Source of the DNA: JAWVFM01 sp038237625
GTDB taxonomy: Bacteria; Actinomycetota; Thermoleophilia; Solirubrobacterales; 70-9
Direction of reading: 5' to 3'
Length of the DNA: 64,000 nucleotides
Assembly (NCBI GenBank): GCA_038237625.1
Contig: JBBRYM010000001.1
Span: forward strand, 225,498-289,497
Shown here: positions 8,349 to 17,727 of the stretch, in pieces
Layout: every line of letters starts with the position of its first letter
How positions within the stretch are numbered: the stretch's first letter is position 1
Program-made: the position numbers and the translations under genes
The notes under the pieces: generated by a model
Seen by the model: the letters and a program-made list of their open reading frames with translations, nothing else
What the model was told of the DNA's origin: nothing
The model's database searches: none

Positions 8349-9316
8349 GCGAGCGCGTCGCCTTCATCACCGGCGCCGGCAACGGCATCGGCGCCGGGCT
8401 CGCGCGCCGCCTGGGCGAGATGGGCTACCGCGTCGCGGTGGTCGACGTCGACCACGACGCAGCCAGGGGCGTGGCCGCCGAGATCGGCGAGTCTGCGCTC
8501 GCACTCGAGGCAGACATCACCGACATGGCCTCCCTGGAGGCAGCGGTCGATACCACCGTCCAGAAGCTCGGCGGCATCGACGTCGCCTTCGCGAACGCCG
8601 GGGTGGCGACGGCCGGGTCGCTCCGCCACCTCGACCTCGACGCATTCGACGCCCAGATCGGGGTCAACCTCGGCGGCACCTACCGGACCGTGCGCGCGTG
8701 CCTTCCCGCGCTCGAGGAGGCCAAGGGGTACCTGGTGCTGAACGCGTCGCTGTCGGCGATCCTGCCGCCACCCGGCATCGGCGCCTACGCCGCGAGCAAG
8801 GCGGCGACCGAGGCGCTGGGGGACGTCCTGAGGATCGAGCTCGCCCACCTGGGCGTCGACGTCGGCGTCGCCTACTTCGCGTGGATCGACACGGACCTGC
8901 TCGCGGGCGGCGAGCGCGACCAGCCGGCGTTTCGCGTGCTTCGCGAATCCATGCGCTGGCCCCTAAAGAAGGTGATTCCGGTGGACGAGGCGGTGGAGGC
9001 CCTCGTGCGCGGGATCGGCAGGCGCTCCGACCGAATCATGGCCCCCGGCGTCGTCAAGCCGCTCTACCGCCTGCGAGCCATGCTCGGCCCGCTTGCGGCG
9101 CCCCAGCTTCGCAAGGTCGCCCCCGACATCGACGCGGCGACGCTCGAGGCGATCGCCGAGAAGGGGCTCGGCGGCGTGATCAGGGACACCGCGGCCGGCG
9201 AGGCCGCCGCGCGCTCGGTTGGCCGCCGCGTTCGAAGCGGCGGCGGCGCGATTCCTAGCTCGCCATCCCCCAGAAGAGCATCGAGGTCGAGTCGTCGGGG
9301 TCCACCCGAACGGTGA
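8345..9316 (+). CDS. Short-chain dehydrogenase/reductase
   Basis: A 323-residue SDR with a full set of motifs: GAGNGIGAGLA for NAD(P), NAGVATAG, catalytic Ser in NASLSAIL and YAASK (Tyr and Lys). The C-terminal 60 residues past the Rossmann core become Arg/Ser-rich and may be partly read-through. ATG overlaps the catalase-like gene stop, so a redox pair acting together is likely. The substrate is unknown. Confidence 0.85.
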   Translation: MSERVAFITGAGNGIGAGLARRLGEMGYRVAVVDVDHDAARGVAAEIGESALALEADITDMASLEAAVDTTVQKLGGIDVAFANAGVATAGSLRHLDLDAFDAQIGVNLGGTYRTVRACLPALEEAKGYLVLNASLSAILPPPGIGAYAASKAATEALGDVLRIELAHLGVDVGVAYFAWIDTDLLAGGERDQPAFRVLRESMRWPLKKVIPVDEAVEALVRGIGRRSDRIMAPGVVKPLYRLRAMLGPLAAPQLRKVAPDIDAATLEAIAEKGLGGVIRDTAAGEAAARSVGRRVRSGGGAIPSSPSPRRASRSSRRGPPER

Positions 9317-9364
9317 TCTCGGCGCGTTCGAAGAGCTCCAGGCGGTGAGGCCGGGTGGGGAAAG

Positions 9365-9438
9365 TGGGCAGTGCCGGACTCGAACCGGCGACCCCCCGCG
9401 TGTAAAGCGGGTGCTCTAGCCAACTGAGCTAACCGCCC
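9365..9438 (-). tRNA. tRNA-Val (anticodon TAC)
   Basis: Read on the minus strand, 74 nt. Acceptor arms are GGGCGGT and ACTGCCC with discriminator A. The anticodon stem CCCGC/GCGGG encloses the loop TTTACAC, giving TAC. The T arm is GCCGG-TTCGAGT-CCGGC. Confidence 0.93.
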
Positions 9439-9521
9439 GCAGGGATTATCGGGCAACTCGCGATGGACGCGAAACGCAAGCGGGGGTCGCGTTTCTCGTC
9501 CATCGTCTCGTGGATCGAGGG

Positions 9522-10292
9522 TCAGGAGGGGACCGAGCTCGCGGCGAGCAAAAAGGCCGCCACACCCTCGGGGTCGTCCCAAGTTGGCGTGTGGCCCCAG
9601 CCGGGCTTCTCGGTCAGAACGGCGCCCGGGGGCATCCGAGTGCGGCTCGGGCGGCCGAGCAGGGTGTCCTGCTCGCCCCAGGCGATGGCTACGGGAACGT
9701 GGATCTTGTCCTCGTGCTCGAAGGCTCCCCTGCGCATCTCGTCGTTGGCCGCCACGTAGCCCGCCGAGTCGAGATAGGAGCGGATCAGGGCGTTGGCGTC
9801 GGCGGGCGGAACGCGCTCGGGGCGGGCGACCGTGCTGCGCAGCGCGAGCTCACGCCCGCGGCGAGTTCGCACGAGGCCGTTGACCAAAAAGCGGATCCGG
9901 TTCGCCCGGCCTTGGGTGTCGTAGCGGCGCGGGCCGAGGGGGTTGCGCCAAAGGCCCGCCGGCGAGATCGCCGCCACCGAGGCGACCGCGCCCGCCTTCG
10001 CCATCTCCAGCGCCACCCAAGCCCCGAGCGAGTTGCCGGCGACGTGGGGGCGCTCGACTCCGATCTCGCCGCAGAACGAGACAACGGCGCGGCCGAGTGC
10101 CTCCGCGGTGGGGGCCTCCTCGAGCGATCGTGAGCCGCCGAACCCGGGGAGGTCGATTGCGATCACGTCGCGCCGGGGCGCAAGCAGCTCCATGACCGGC
10201 CGCCAGATCACCAGGCTCCCGCCCAGGCCATGGATCAGCACGAGCGGCGGGCCCGACCCCTGCCGGACGAAGTTGAGAGGGGCTTCGCTCAC
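9522..10292 (-). CDS. Alpha/beta hydrolase
   Basis: A 256-residue hydrolase with an oxyanion-hole stretch LIHGLGGS, nucleophile elbow GNSLGAW, an acid in WGEQDTLLG and a C-terminal His in WGHTPTWDDPEG. It is the last gene of a four-gene coupled operon; its GTG at 10292 overlaps the TGA of the cyclopropane synthase gene. A longer frame upstream would run 60 bp into that gene. The context suggests an acyl or lipid ester substrate, by inference only. Confidence 0.82.
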   Translation of the reverse strand: MSEAPLNFVRQGSGPPLVLIHGLGGSLVIWRPVMELLAPRRDVIAIDLPGFGGSRSLEEAPTAEALGRAVVSFCGEIGVERPHVAGNSLGAWVALEMAKAGAVASVAAISPAGLWRNPLGPRRYDTQGRANRIRFLVNGLVRTRRGRELALRSTVARPERVPPADANALIRSYLDSAGYVAANDEMRRGAFEHEDKIHVPVAIAWGEQDTLLGRPSRTRMPPGAVLTEKPGWGHTPTWDDPEGVAAFLLAASSVPS

Positions 10293-11539
10293 GCGCTGGC
10301 GGACTCGAGGCGACTCGCTGTCGCGGCGCCCGCGAGCATGTCGCCACGCCATTGCGGCTTGGCCAGGACCATCTGCACGTCGCGGATGCGCCGTTCGGCG
10401 AACCCCGCCTCACAGAAGCTGAGATAAAAGCGCCACAGGCGACGGAACCGCTCGTCGTAGCCGTGGGGGCGCAGGCGCTCGAAGCGGGCTTCGAAACGCT
10501 CGCGCCAGACGCGAAGCGTCCGCACGTAGTGCGGGCTGATGTCGTCGAGCCAGATCGTGCTCATGTCCGTGACACCCGCAACGCGCTCGCCGATGACATC
10601 CAGCGAGGGCAGGCAGCCGCCGGGGAAGATATGGGTGTTGGCGAAGCTCTTCGATGCCTTCTCGACCTCGTAGGCGCGGTCGTCGATGACGATCGCCTGC
10701 AAAAACGCCAGCCCATCGACTCGCAGGAGCTCGGAGCACTTGCGAAAGTAGGAGTCGAAGTACTGCCAGCCGACCGCCTCGATCATCTCGATCGAGACGA
10801 GCTTCGTGAACTCGCCCTCGAGGTCGCGGTAGTCGCGGTCGACGACCTTCACGAGGTCGTCCACTCCAGCGTCCCGCACCCGCTCGAGCGCCAAGGAGTG
10901 CTGCTCGCGGGAGATCGTGGTGGTCGTGACCCGGCAGCCCCGGGTAGAGGCGGCGTGCACCGCCATCCCGCCCCAGCCCGTGCCGATTTCGATCAGCTCG
11001 TCGCCGGGTCCGAGGCGCAGACGCTCGCAGACTCGCTCGAGCTTGGCGAGCTGCGCCTCCTCGAGGGTGGCGCCGGGCCGGTCGAAGAGCGCGCACGAAT
11101 ACATCATCCGGTCATCGAGGAAGGTGGCGAAGAGCTCGTTGCCGAGGTCGTAGTGGGCTGCGATGTTCTTGGCGGCACCCTCGCGGCTGTTCCGAGGGAC
11201 CAGCCTCGCCAGGCGCTGAAGGGGGCCGGCAATCGGCTGAATCCGCCGGCGCCAGTCGTCGAACCGCGGGATCTCGCGGGCCGCGATCCGGGTGAGCGCC
11301 ACCGGATCGTCCGTGTCCCAGAGGCCATCCACGTAAGCCGCCCCCCAGGAGGCGCTGCCGCGCAGCGCCGCTCCCCAGGCGCGAGGATCGCGGATGCGGA
11401 CCTCTGCGCGAAGGTCGGAGTCCTGGGGCCCGTAGGAGGTGCGCCTCCCCGCCTCGACGATCTCTACGCGCCCAGAGCGCAGGCCGTTGAGGACTCTCTC
11501 GACCGCGCTGCGGGCGATGCGATTACGAGCGCTCATCAC
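10289..11539 (-). CDS. Cyclopropane-fatty-acyl-phospholipid synthase family methyltransferase
   Basis: A 416-residue SAM-dependent enzyme that adds a methylene or methyl group to the double bond of phospholipid acyl chains. Visible are AAHYDLGNELFATFLDDRMMYSCALF, written here as AAHYDLGNELF and MMYSCALF, the SAM site EIGTGWGGMAVHAAS, SIEMIEAVG, and IFPGGCLPSL. All are CFA-family hallmarks. It starts GTG-ATG; the GTG overlaps the DUF1365 stop. With an FAD oxidoreductase and DUF1365 in the same operon the product may be a modified branched or unsaturated acyl chain rather than a plain cyclopropane. Confidence 0.9.
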   Translation of the reverse strand: MMSARNRIARSAVERVLNGLRSGRVEIVEAGRRTSYGPQDSDLRAEVRIRDPRAWGAALRGSASWGAAYVDGLWDTDDPVALTRIAAREIPRFDDWRRRIQPIAGPLQRLARLVPRNSREGAAKNIAAHYDLGNELFATFLDDRMMYSCALFDRPGATLEEAQLAKLERVCERLRLGPGDELIEIGTGWGGMAVHAASTRGCRVTTTTISREQHSLALERVRDAGVDDLVKVVDRDYRDLEGEFTKLVSIEMIEAVGWQYFDSYFRKCSELLRVDGLAFLQAIVIDDRAYEVEKASKSFANTHIFPGGCLPSLDVIGERVAGVTDMSTIWLDDISPHYVRTLRVWRERFEARFERLRPHGYDERFRRLWRFYLSFCEAGFAERRIRDVQMVLAKPQWRGDMLAGAATASRLESASA

Positions 11540-12294
11540 GACGCCGTCCTCGGGCCTTGCGGGTGGGCGTGATACGGCGCGCCCTTGAGCTTCAGCCGCA
11601 GGGCCTGCCAGTAGATCGCCGTCGCAACCCGCACGCTCATCGCCGGGTAGCGCACCAGGACGCTGCGCATGAGCCCCGGGGAGAGCTCGCGGCGTCGGAG
11701 GGAAAGAGTCGCATCGAATGCCTGATTGCCCGCTCGGCTGGATGCGATGTGGACCACCAGCTCATCGCCCGGCGTCGTGACCCGCCAGTCGTATGTGTGG
11801 TCCATCCCCATGAGGGGCGAGACGTGAAAGGACTTCTCGAGCCGGCCGCGGATCACCCGGTCGTCGTCTGCATGGCCGATGGCGTACGCGTGGCGCTCCC
11901 CCCAGGGCGTGTTGGTCACCTCGGCGACCACGGCCTCGACGGATGCGTCGCGCTCGTCGAAGCAGAAGTAGAAGGACACCGGGTTGAAGGAGTGGCCGAG
12001 GTAGCGAAGGTTCGCGAGCAGGCGGACCGGCCCGGCCGGCCTCGATCCGAGCGTCTCGGCGGCGGCGTCGCGGGCGCAGTCGGCGAGCGGGAGCGACGAG
12101 TCGCCCATGAAGTCCGACCGGCGAAACCACGCAGGCGCGGGGCGGCGCGCCGACCACAGCGCGTACGGATCGAGAACCTCGGGCATCTCGTCGAGGTCGA
12201 GGTACGGAAGGAACAGCCGGTATCGAAACTCGTGCTCCACCGGCTCGAAGCGACGGTGACGGACCCATCCTTCATAGAGGGCTGACGAGTTCAC
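11536..12294 (-). CDS. DUF1365 domain protein
   Basis: A 252-residue protein of unknown biochemistry. Recognised by SALYEGWVRHRRFEPVEHEF at the N-terminus, RYLGHSFNPVSFYFCF in the middle, and TNTPWGERHAY. This family is repeatedly found between an FAD-dependent amine-oxidase-like protein and a CFA synthase, exactly as here. GTG at 12294 overlaps the upstream TGA. No membrane helices or signal are evident. Confidence 0.87.
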   Translation of the reverse strand: MNSSALYEGWVRHRRFEPVEHEFRYRLFLPYLDLDEMPEVLDPYALWSARRPAPAWFRRSDFMGDSSLPLADCARDAAAETLGSRPAGPVRLLANLRYLGHSFNPVSFYFCFDERDASVEAVVAEVTNTPWGERHAYAIGHADDDRVIRGRLEKSFHVSPLMGMDHTYDWRVTTPGDELVVHIASSRAGNQAFDATLSLRRRELSPGLMRSVLVRYPAMSVRVATAIYWQALRLKLKGAPYHAHPQGPRTAS

Positions 12295-13556
12295 GCTGCG
12301 GCCTCCTCGAGGAGCAGGGAACGGGCCCCGAGCAGCTCCCGGCACGCGCGGTGAGCGCTCCAGCACCCGTCTTCGTGAAACCCCCACCGCCAGTACGCGC
12401 CGCAGTAGTGGATCCGGTTGGCTCCGGATATCTCGGCGAACCGGCGCTGAGCTGCGTACGCGGCGTGATCGATCACCGGGTGCGAATAGTCGAAGCTCGC
12501 GATCACCTGTGAGGAGTCGATCCGCTCCTCCGCGTTCAGGGTCACGAAGTATTCGCGGTCGGCATCGAGGCTCTGAAGGTTGTTCATCCAGTAGCTGAGC
12601 GCGGCGCGCTCGTCCCTCGCGTCGCCGAGGTGGAAGTTCCAACTCGCCCACGCCGCCCGCCTGCGTGGCATGACCGCGGGATCGGTGTGGAGGGTCGCCC
12701 GGTTGGGCTGGTACGCGATCGCGCCGAGGATCTGCCGCTCCGCATCGGTTGGGTCGGCCAGCATCGCCAGGGCCTCGTCGGAATGCGCGGCGATGACCAC
12801 CTCGTCGAAGAGCTCCGTCTCGCAGCCGTCCGCCTCGACCGCGACGGCGCCCGCGATCCGGCTCACCCGCCGAACGGGCGCGGCGCAGCGAACCCTCCCG
12901 CGAAGCCCGGCGACGATCGCCTCCACATAGCGGCGCGAGCCGCCGGCGACGGTCTGCCACACGGGCCGGCCCGTCTGACGGAGCTGGCCGTGGTTCACCA
13001 GGAACTCGGCGAGGAAGCCGACCGGGAATGACTCCATCTGGGCGGGCTCCGCCGACCAAACCGCCGCGATCTGGGGAACGATCGCGCGGTTGACGTACCA
13101 ATCCGAGTAGCCGCCGTCGCGCAGGAACTCGGCGACGGAGGGAGCGCCGGGGCGCCCCGCGAGGGGAGCGACGTCGCGGCAGAAGCGAAGGTGGTCGCGA
13201 ATGAGCCCCCAAAAGCGCGGACTCAGCAGGTGGCGGCGCTGCGCGAACAGCCCGCGCCTGGTGTTCGCAAACTCGAAGCTGCCGTCGGCGAGCGCCATCG
13301 ACATTCCCATGGCGGAGGGCTGCGTCGCGACCCCGAGCTCGGCGAGGAGCTCCGTGAACAGCGGGTAGTTGCGATCGTTGAGAACGATGAACCCAGTGTC
13401 GATTTCGAGCGGCCCGCGCGGATCCTCGACAGGCACGGTGTTCGCATGCCCCCCCGGGCGGAGGGCCGCCTCGTAAAGAACGACCTCATGCTCGCGGTCG
13501 AGCCGGCGGGCGGCGGTCAAGCCGGCAATGCCGCCGCCGATAACCGCGATCTTCAT
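12291..13556 (-). CDS. FAD-dependent amine-oxidase/desaturase-like oxidoreductase
   Basis: A 421-residue flavoprotein. The N-terminal FAD motif is KIAVIGGGIAGLTAARRL, and RPGGHANTV fits the second FAD-contact strand. The C-terminus HYCGAYWRWGFHEDG closes the FAD domain. It resembles the NAD(P)-binding flavoproteins paired with CFA synthase in many bacteria. ATG 13556 has GAGAGGG upstream and is preferred over in-frame starts 18-24 bp earlier. First gene of the coupled operon 13556-9522; a role in oxidising or desaturating acyl chains is inferred from neighbours. Confidence 0.87.
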   Translation of the reverse strand: MKIAVIGGGIAGLTAARRLDREHEVVLYEAALRPGGHANTVPVEDPRGPLEIDTGFIVLNDRNYPLFTELLAELGVATQPSAMGMSMALADGSFEFANTRRGLFAQRRHLLSPRFWGLIRDHLRFCRDVAPLAGRPGAPSVAEFLRDGGYSDWYVNRAIVPQIAAVWSAEPAQMESFPVGFLAEFLVNHGQLRQTGRPVWQTVAGGSRRYVEAIVAGLRGRVRCAAPVRRVSRIAGAVAVEADGCETELFDEVVIAAHSDEALAMLADPTDAERQILGAIAYQPNRATLHTDPAVMPRRRAAWASWNFHLGDARDERAALSYWMNNLQSLDADREYFVTLNAEERIDSSQVIASFDYSHPVIDHAAYAAQRRFAEISGANRIHYCGAYWRWGFHEDGCWSAHRACRELLGARSLLLEEAAA

Positions 13557-13701
13557 GCGTCCCTCTCTCATCTCCCACACCTACGCAGACAGGCCGGTAA
13601 TGGATGCAGTGCGCGGGTAGACTCTCTCACGCGCTTGTGCGGATCGCCACCGGGACGGCAATTCGCGCCGATTCGAAAGGAGCGGAGGCGTTTCAGGAGA
13701 G

Positions 13702-16035
13702 GTGACAGCGGGGCCCTCGGGCGCTCGCGACGAGGCGTGGTCGGCGAACCGGCTGGGGCCCTTGCTGGCCCTGGTTTCCGGAATCGACGACGAGCGCGAG
13801 CTCGGACGGGCCGCGCTCGAGCGCATCGTCTCCGAAGTTGACGTCGAGGTCGCGGCCCTCATTCGCGACGACGACGTGGAGCTCGTCCTGGGATCCGCCG
13901 GGGGCTCCGAGCAACGGACCCTTCTCGACGTGTCGTCGCACGAGCCGGCGATCATCGAGCTCCAGGGAATAGGGGCATGCTGGGCGCAGGCGATTCCCGT
14001 GGGGGAGGACATGGGACTCCGGATCGTGGTGGCCCGGCGTGGTACGGAACCGCTCGCGGCGGGCGAGGCTTCGCTCGCCCAGTCCATGTGCATGGTCGTC
14101 GCGCTCGGCGTCCGCTCCCTGCGCCTCCTCGCGGGCGAGCGAAAGCTTCGAGCCCGTTCCGAGGCGCAGACCGACGCCAACGCCCGGCTGTTGGTGGCGC
14201 TTCGCGAGCGCCAGCAGCTGCTCGAGCGGCTTTCGCATGTGCAGCGTGCGATCGTCGCCGGGGAGCCCCTGCACGAGGTGCTCGAGGCTTTGAGCGAAGT
14301 CGCCTGCGAGCTGCTGGACGTCGAGATCGCCGCCGTGCTCATCGCCGACCCCAACGACCCCGGCCGGGCTCGGGTGAACGCCTCGGTCGGCATCGACTCC
14401 GAGCTCCTCTCGAGTCACGACGGCATCCCGATCCGCGACGAGATCGGGGTGCGAGCAGTACCGGACGATGCCAAGGCGTGGGGAATCGCGGCCGGCATGG
14501 CAGCCCCGGTCCGCGAGCGCGGCGAGCCCGCCGGCACCATGGTGGTGGGCAGCCCCGATGCTGGGCGGGAGTTCGGCTCGCGCGAGCGCGACATCGTCCT
14601 AGCCCTCGCCGAGCACGCGAGCCTGGCGCTGAACCACGAGCGCGCCGCCCTGGAGGCGGCGCACGAAGCTCTTCACGACGCTCTCACCGGGCTCCCCAAT
14701 CGCTCGCTTCTGCTCGACCGCATCGACCATGCGATCCGCCGTGCGGAACGCTCCGAGCAGGCCGTCGCGGTTCTCTTCTGCGACCTCGATGGCTTCAAGA
14801 CCGTCAACGACAGCCTGGGCCACAGCGCCGGCGACGAGCTCCTGGTGCTCGTGGGCAAGCGGATTGCGGAGTACGTGCGGCCGGCCGACACCGTCGCCAG
14901 GCTGGGAGGCGACGAGTTCGCGGTGCTGGTGGAGGAGATCGGCGAGCCGAGCGACGCCGCGCGCGCGGCTCGGCGGATCCTCGAGGCACTCGAGGCTCCG
15001 TTCGTGGTTGGCGGACGCGAGGTCTACGTCGGCGCCAGCATCGGAATCGCCACGGGCACCGGCTCGGTGGAGATGCTCCTGCGCAACGCCGACCTGGCGA
15101 TGTACCGCGCGAAGAGCCGTGGCAAGAGCCGCTATGCCGTCTTCGAGCCGGAGATGCACACCGCGATCGTGGAAAGGCTCGACCTCGAAGTCGACCTAAA
15201 GCGCGCGATTGCGCACGAGGAACTCGTCCTCTCCTACCAGCCGATCTACCGGCTGGCTCCGCGTGAGATCGCGGGTCTCGAGGCGCTGGTGCGCTGGCAG
15301 CATCCCACCCGGGGGCTCGTGACCCCAGATCGCTTTGTCCCCCTTGCCGAGGAATCCGGCCTGGTCGCCGAGCTGGGCCGCTGGGTCCTTCGCGCCGCGT
15401 GCCATCAGGCCGCCCTCTGGCACGCCAAGTACCCCGGCTACGCCAACCTCCAGGTCGGGGTGAACATCTCCGGCGTTCAGCTTCGCGAGCCGGGGCTCGC
15501 AGCAGACGTCGCCGACGCCCTCGCCGCATCCGGTCTCGATGCGTCGAGCCTGACGCTCGAGATCACCGAGACCGTCCTGATGGAGGACTCGGCGGCAGTG
15601 GTCGGGCGCCTCGAGGAGCTGAAGTCCTTGGGGGTGAGCCTCGCGGTGGACGACTTCGGCGTGGGGCACTCGTCCCTTCGCTACCTGAAGCTGTTTCCAA
15701 TCGACAACCTCAAGATCGACAAGGCGTTCATCGAAAGCCTCGGCGGCTCCGACGACGACCCCGCGCTCGTGCGCGCCATGGTCGACCTCGCGCAGATCTT
15801 CGGCCTGCGAGTGGTCGCCGAGGGCATCGAGCGCTCCGACCAGATCGCCATGCTCGTCGAGTTGGGCTGCGAGCTCGGGCAGGGCCATTACCTCTCCCAG
15901 CCGCTCGACCCACCCAGCGCCGACAGCCTGCTGCTGCGCTCGGGGCTCCTGGGCCAGGATTCCGGTGGGTTGCGCGGTCCGGAGGATGGCGCAAACTCCG
16001 AGACGCGACCGCATCCGACCGAGCGCTCCGTCTAG
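13702..16035 (+). CDS. GAF-GGDEF-EAL cyclic-di-GMP protein
   Basis: A 777-residue cytoplasmic signalling protein. The N-terminal 300 residues contain two GAF-like regions (one ends in LAEHASLALNHERAAL). The diguanylate cyclase domain has ALTGLPNR, an intact GGDEF at 402-406 and the inhibitory RxxD (RPAD) five residues before it. The phosphodiesterase domain has LEALVRW with EAL at 527-529, ITETVLM, DDFGVGHSSL, KIDKAF and VAEGIE. Both activities could therefore work. GTG start with AGGAGAG just upstream. It diverges from the lipid operon. Confidence 0.92.
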   Translation: MTAGPSGARDEAWSANRLGPLLALVSGIDDERELGRAALERIVSEVDVEVAALIRDDDVELVLGSAGGSEQRTLLDVSSHEPAIIELQGIGACWAQAIPVGEDMGLRIVVARRGTEPLAAGEASLAQSMCMVVALGVRSLRLLAGERKLRARSEAQTDANARLLVALRERQQLLERLSHVQRAIVAGEPLHEVLEALSEVACELLDVEIAAVLIADPNDPGRARVNASVGIDSELLSSHDGIPIRDEIGVRAVPDDAKAWGIAAGMAAPVRERGEPAGTMVVGSPDAGREFGSRERDIVLALAEHASLALNHERAALEAAHEALHDALTGLPNRSLLLDRIDHAIRRAERSEQAVAVLFCDLDGFKTVNDSLGHSAGDELLVLVGKRIAEYVRPADTVARLGGDEFAVLVEEIGEPSDAARAARRILEALEAPFVVGGREVYVGASIGIATGTGSVEMLLRNADLAMYRAKSRGKSRYAVFEPEMHTAIVERLDLEVDLKRAIAHEELVLSYQPIYRLAPREIAGLEALVRWQHPTRGLVTPDRFVPLAEESGLVAELGRWVLRAACHQAALWHAKYPGYANLQVGVNISGVQLREPGLAADVADALAASGLDASSLTLEITETVLMEDSAAVVGRLEELKSLGVSLAVDDFGVGHSSLRYLKLFPIDNLKIDKAFIESLGGSDDDPALVRAMVDLAQIFGLRVVAEGIERSDQIAMLVELGCELGQGHYLSQPLDPPSADSLLLRSGLLGQDSGGLRGPEDGANSETRPHPTERSV

Positions 16036-16047
16036 ATTCGCGCGGCC

Positions 16048-17727
16048 ATGTCCCGCCTGCCGACCGCGCTCTTGGGCGCAATCGCGGCGATCGCCGTCTT
16101 CCCCGCGAGCGCAGGGGCGGTGGAGGATCTCGCGAACGAGCCGCCCTTTGGCGGTGATGCGATCCCGCAGCTCCACCGGCCGGGATCCGGTCACAGACCA
16201 CCTTCGGGCTTTCGGCTGAGCGCCGGCCGGGCGATCTCGATCGCGAGCCGGGCGGACGCGGTTGAAGCAGAGCGCGCGGCCGACGGCGCCCTGAAGGCGA
16301 GCGCTTACGAGCGCGGCGACGACGAATGGCAGGTGAACTTCGCGGATGCCTCCGGGGCGACGGTCGCCGAGGCGATCGTGATCGACGCCGACGGGACCCT
16401 GCTCGGCGCCTGGCATGACCAGCAGCTGGAGGCACCCCTCGCCCGAGGCTACGAGGGGGCCGTAGCCCAGAAGGTCAACGCGCCGTACGTGTGGCTGGTG
16501 CTGAGCCTGGTCTTCGTCGCGCCCTTCTTCGACCGGCGCCGGCCGTTACGGCTGCTGCACGCCGACCTGCTCGTCCTGGTCGGTCTGGGCATCTCGCTCT
16601 ACTTCTTCAACCGCGGCGACATCACGACCTCGGTCCCACTCACCTATCCGGTCCTCGGCTACTTCTTCGTGAGGATGCTGATCGCCGGGCTGTGGCCGCG
16701 CGAGCGTCCCGGGCCCGTCGTTCCGTGGGTGCCGATCAAATGGCTCGCCTTGGGAGCCTTGGCGCTCGCGGCGGGCCGGATCGCTCTGAACATCGCCGAC
16801 TCCCACGTCATCGACATCGGCGTCGCAGGGGTCATCGGCGCCGACAACATCGGGCACGGCCGCGAGCTCTACGCCGGGAGCTTCTCGCCAGGGGTCCACC
16901 TGCGAGGCGACGTCTACGGCCCGTTCAACTACCTGGCCTACGTCCCGTTCGAGCTCATCTGGCCGTGGCACGGCGTATGGGGCTCAGTCCCGGCCGCCCA
17001 CGCCGCCTCGATCACCTTCGACCTCCTGACCGCCGCCGGGCTCTTCGCGCTCGGCCGCAGGCTGCGCGCCGGCGCCGACGGCCGGGCTCTCGGCGTGGCG
17101 CTGGCCTTCGCCTGGCTGGCGTGCCCGTGGACCCTCTACGCGATGAACGCGAACGCCAACGACGGGCTCGTGGCGGCGCTCAGCGTCGGCGCCATGCTCG
17201 CGCTCTCCTCGGCGTCGGCCCGCGGGGCGATGGTCGCGCTCGCAACCGCGGCAAAGATGGGGCCCACCGCGCTCGCTCCGCTTTTCGCCACCGGGCGCGA
17301 GCGCCGGTTGCGCGACTGGGTCGTGTTCGGGCTCGCCTTCGCGGCGGTGGTGGTGGTGACGTTCGCCCCGTTCATTCCCGACGGCGGCGTCGGCGAGGTT
17401 TACGACCGCACCTTCGGCTACCAGGCCTCGCGAAGCTCCCCATTCAGCGTCTGGGGGCTGGCGCCCTCGCTCGATTTCCTGCAGACCGCCGTCCGCGCCG
17501 GTGCGGTGGCGCTCGCGGTCGCCCTCGCGCTTTGGCCGCGCAGCCGCAGCGCCGTGCAAATCGCCGCACTTGCCGCCGCGGTCACGATCGCGACCCAGCT
17601 CGGCGCGACGCACTGGTTCTACTTCTACGTCGTTTGGTTCCTGCCGTTCGTCCTCGTCGCCGGCTTCGGCGCCGAGCGCGCGGTCACTCCAGAGTCGTCC
17701 GCAGCTCACCCAGCTGCGGCGAGGTGA
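16048..17727 (+). CDS. Polytopic membrane protein, GT-C/DUF2029-like glycosyltransferase
   Basis: A 559-residue protein with a signal-like N-terminus ending ASAGA, a soluble segment (about 25-145) resembling a PepSY-like fold, then roughly ten membrane helices. VYGPFNYLAYVPFE and MNANANDGLVA are reminiscent of polyprenyl-phosphate-dependent GT-C mannosyltransferases. Thirteen bases separate it from the GGDEF-EAL gene, so the two are probably co-transcribed. Its 3' end overlaps the convergent FAH gene by 44 bp. The glycosyl transfer role is inference. Confidence 0.6.
   Translation: MSRLPTALLGAIAAIAVFPASAGAVEDLANEPPFGGDAIPQLHRPGSGHRPPSGFRLSAGRAISIASRADAVEAERAADGALKASAYERGDDEWQVNFADASGATVAEAIVIDADGTLLGAWHDQQLEAPLARGYEGAVAQKVNAPYVWLVLSLVFVAPFFDRRRPLRLLHADLLVLVGLGISLYFFNRGDITTSVPLTYPVLGYFFVRMLIAGLWPRERPGPVVPWVPIKWLALGALALAAGRIALNIADSHVIDIGVAGVIGADNIGHGRELYAGSFSPGVHLRGDVYGPFNYLAYVPFELIWPWHGVWGSVPAAHAASITFDLLTAAGLFALGRRLRAGADGRALGVALAFAWLACPWTLYAMNANANDGLVAALSVGAMLALSSASARGAMVALATAAKMGPTALAPLFATGRERRLRDWVVFGLAFAAVVVVTFAPFIPDGGVGEVYDRTFGYQASRSSPFSVWGLAPSLDFLQTAVRAGAVALAVALALWPRSRSAVQIAALAAAVTIATQLGATHWFYFYVVWFLPFVLVAGFGAERAVTPESSAAHPAAAR

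Noticed and set aside
9256..9355. Minus-strand peptide ending DDSTSMLFWGMAS
   Set aside because: It looks protein-like but has no start codon and no room between the tRNA and the SDR gene.
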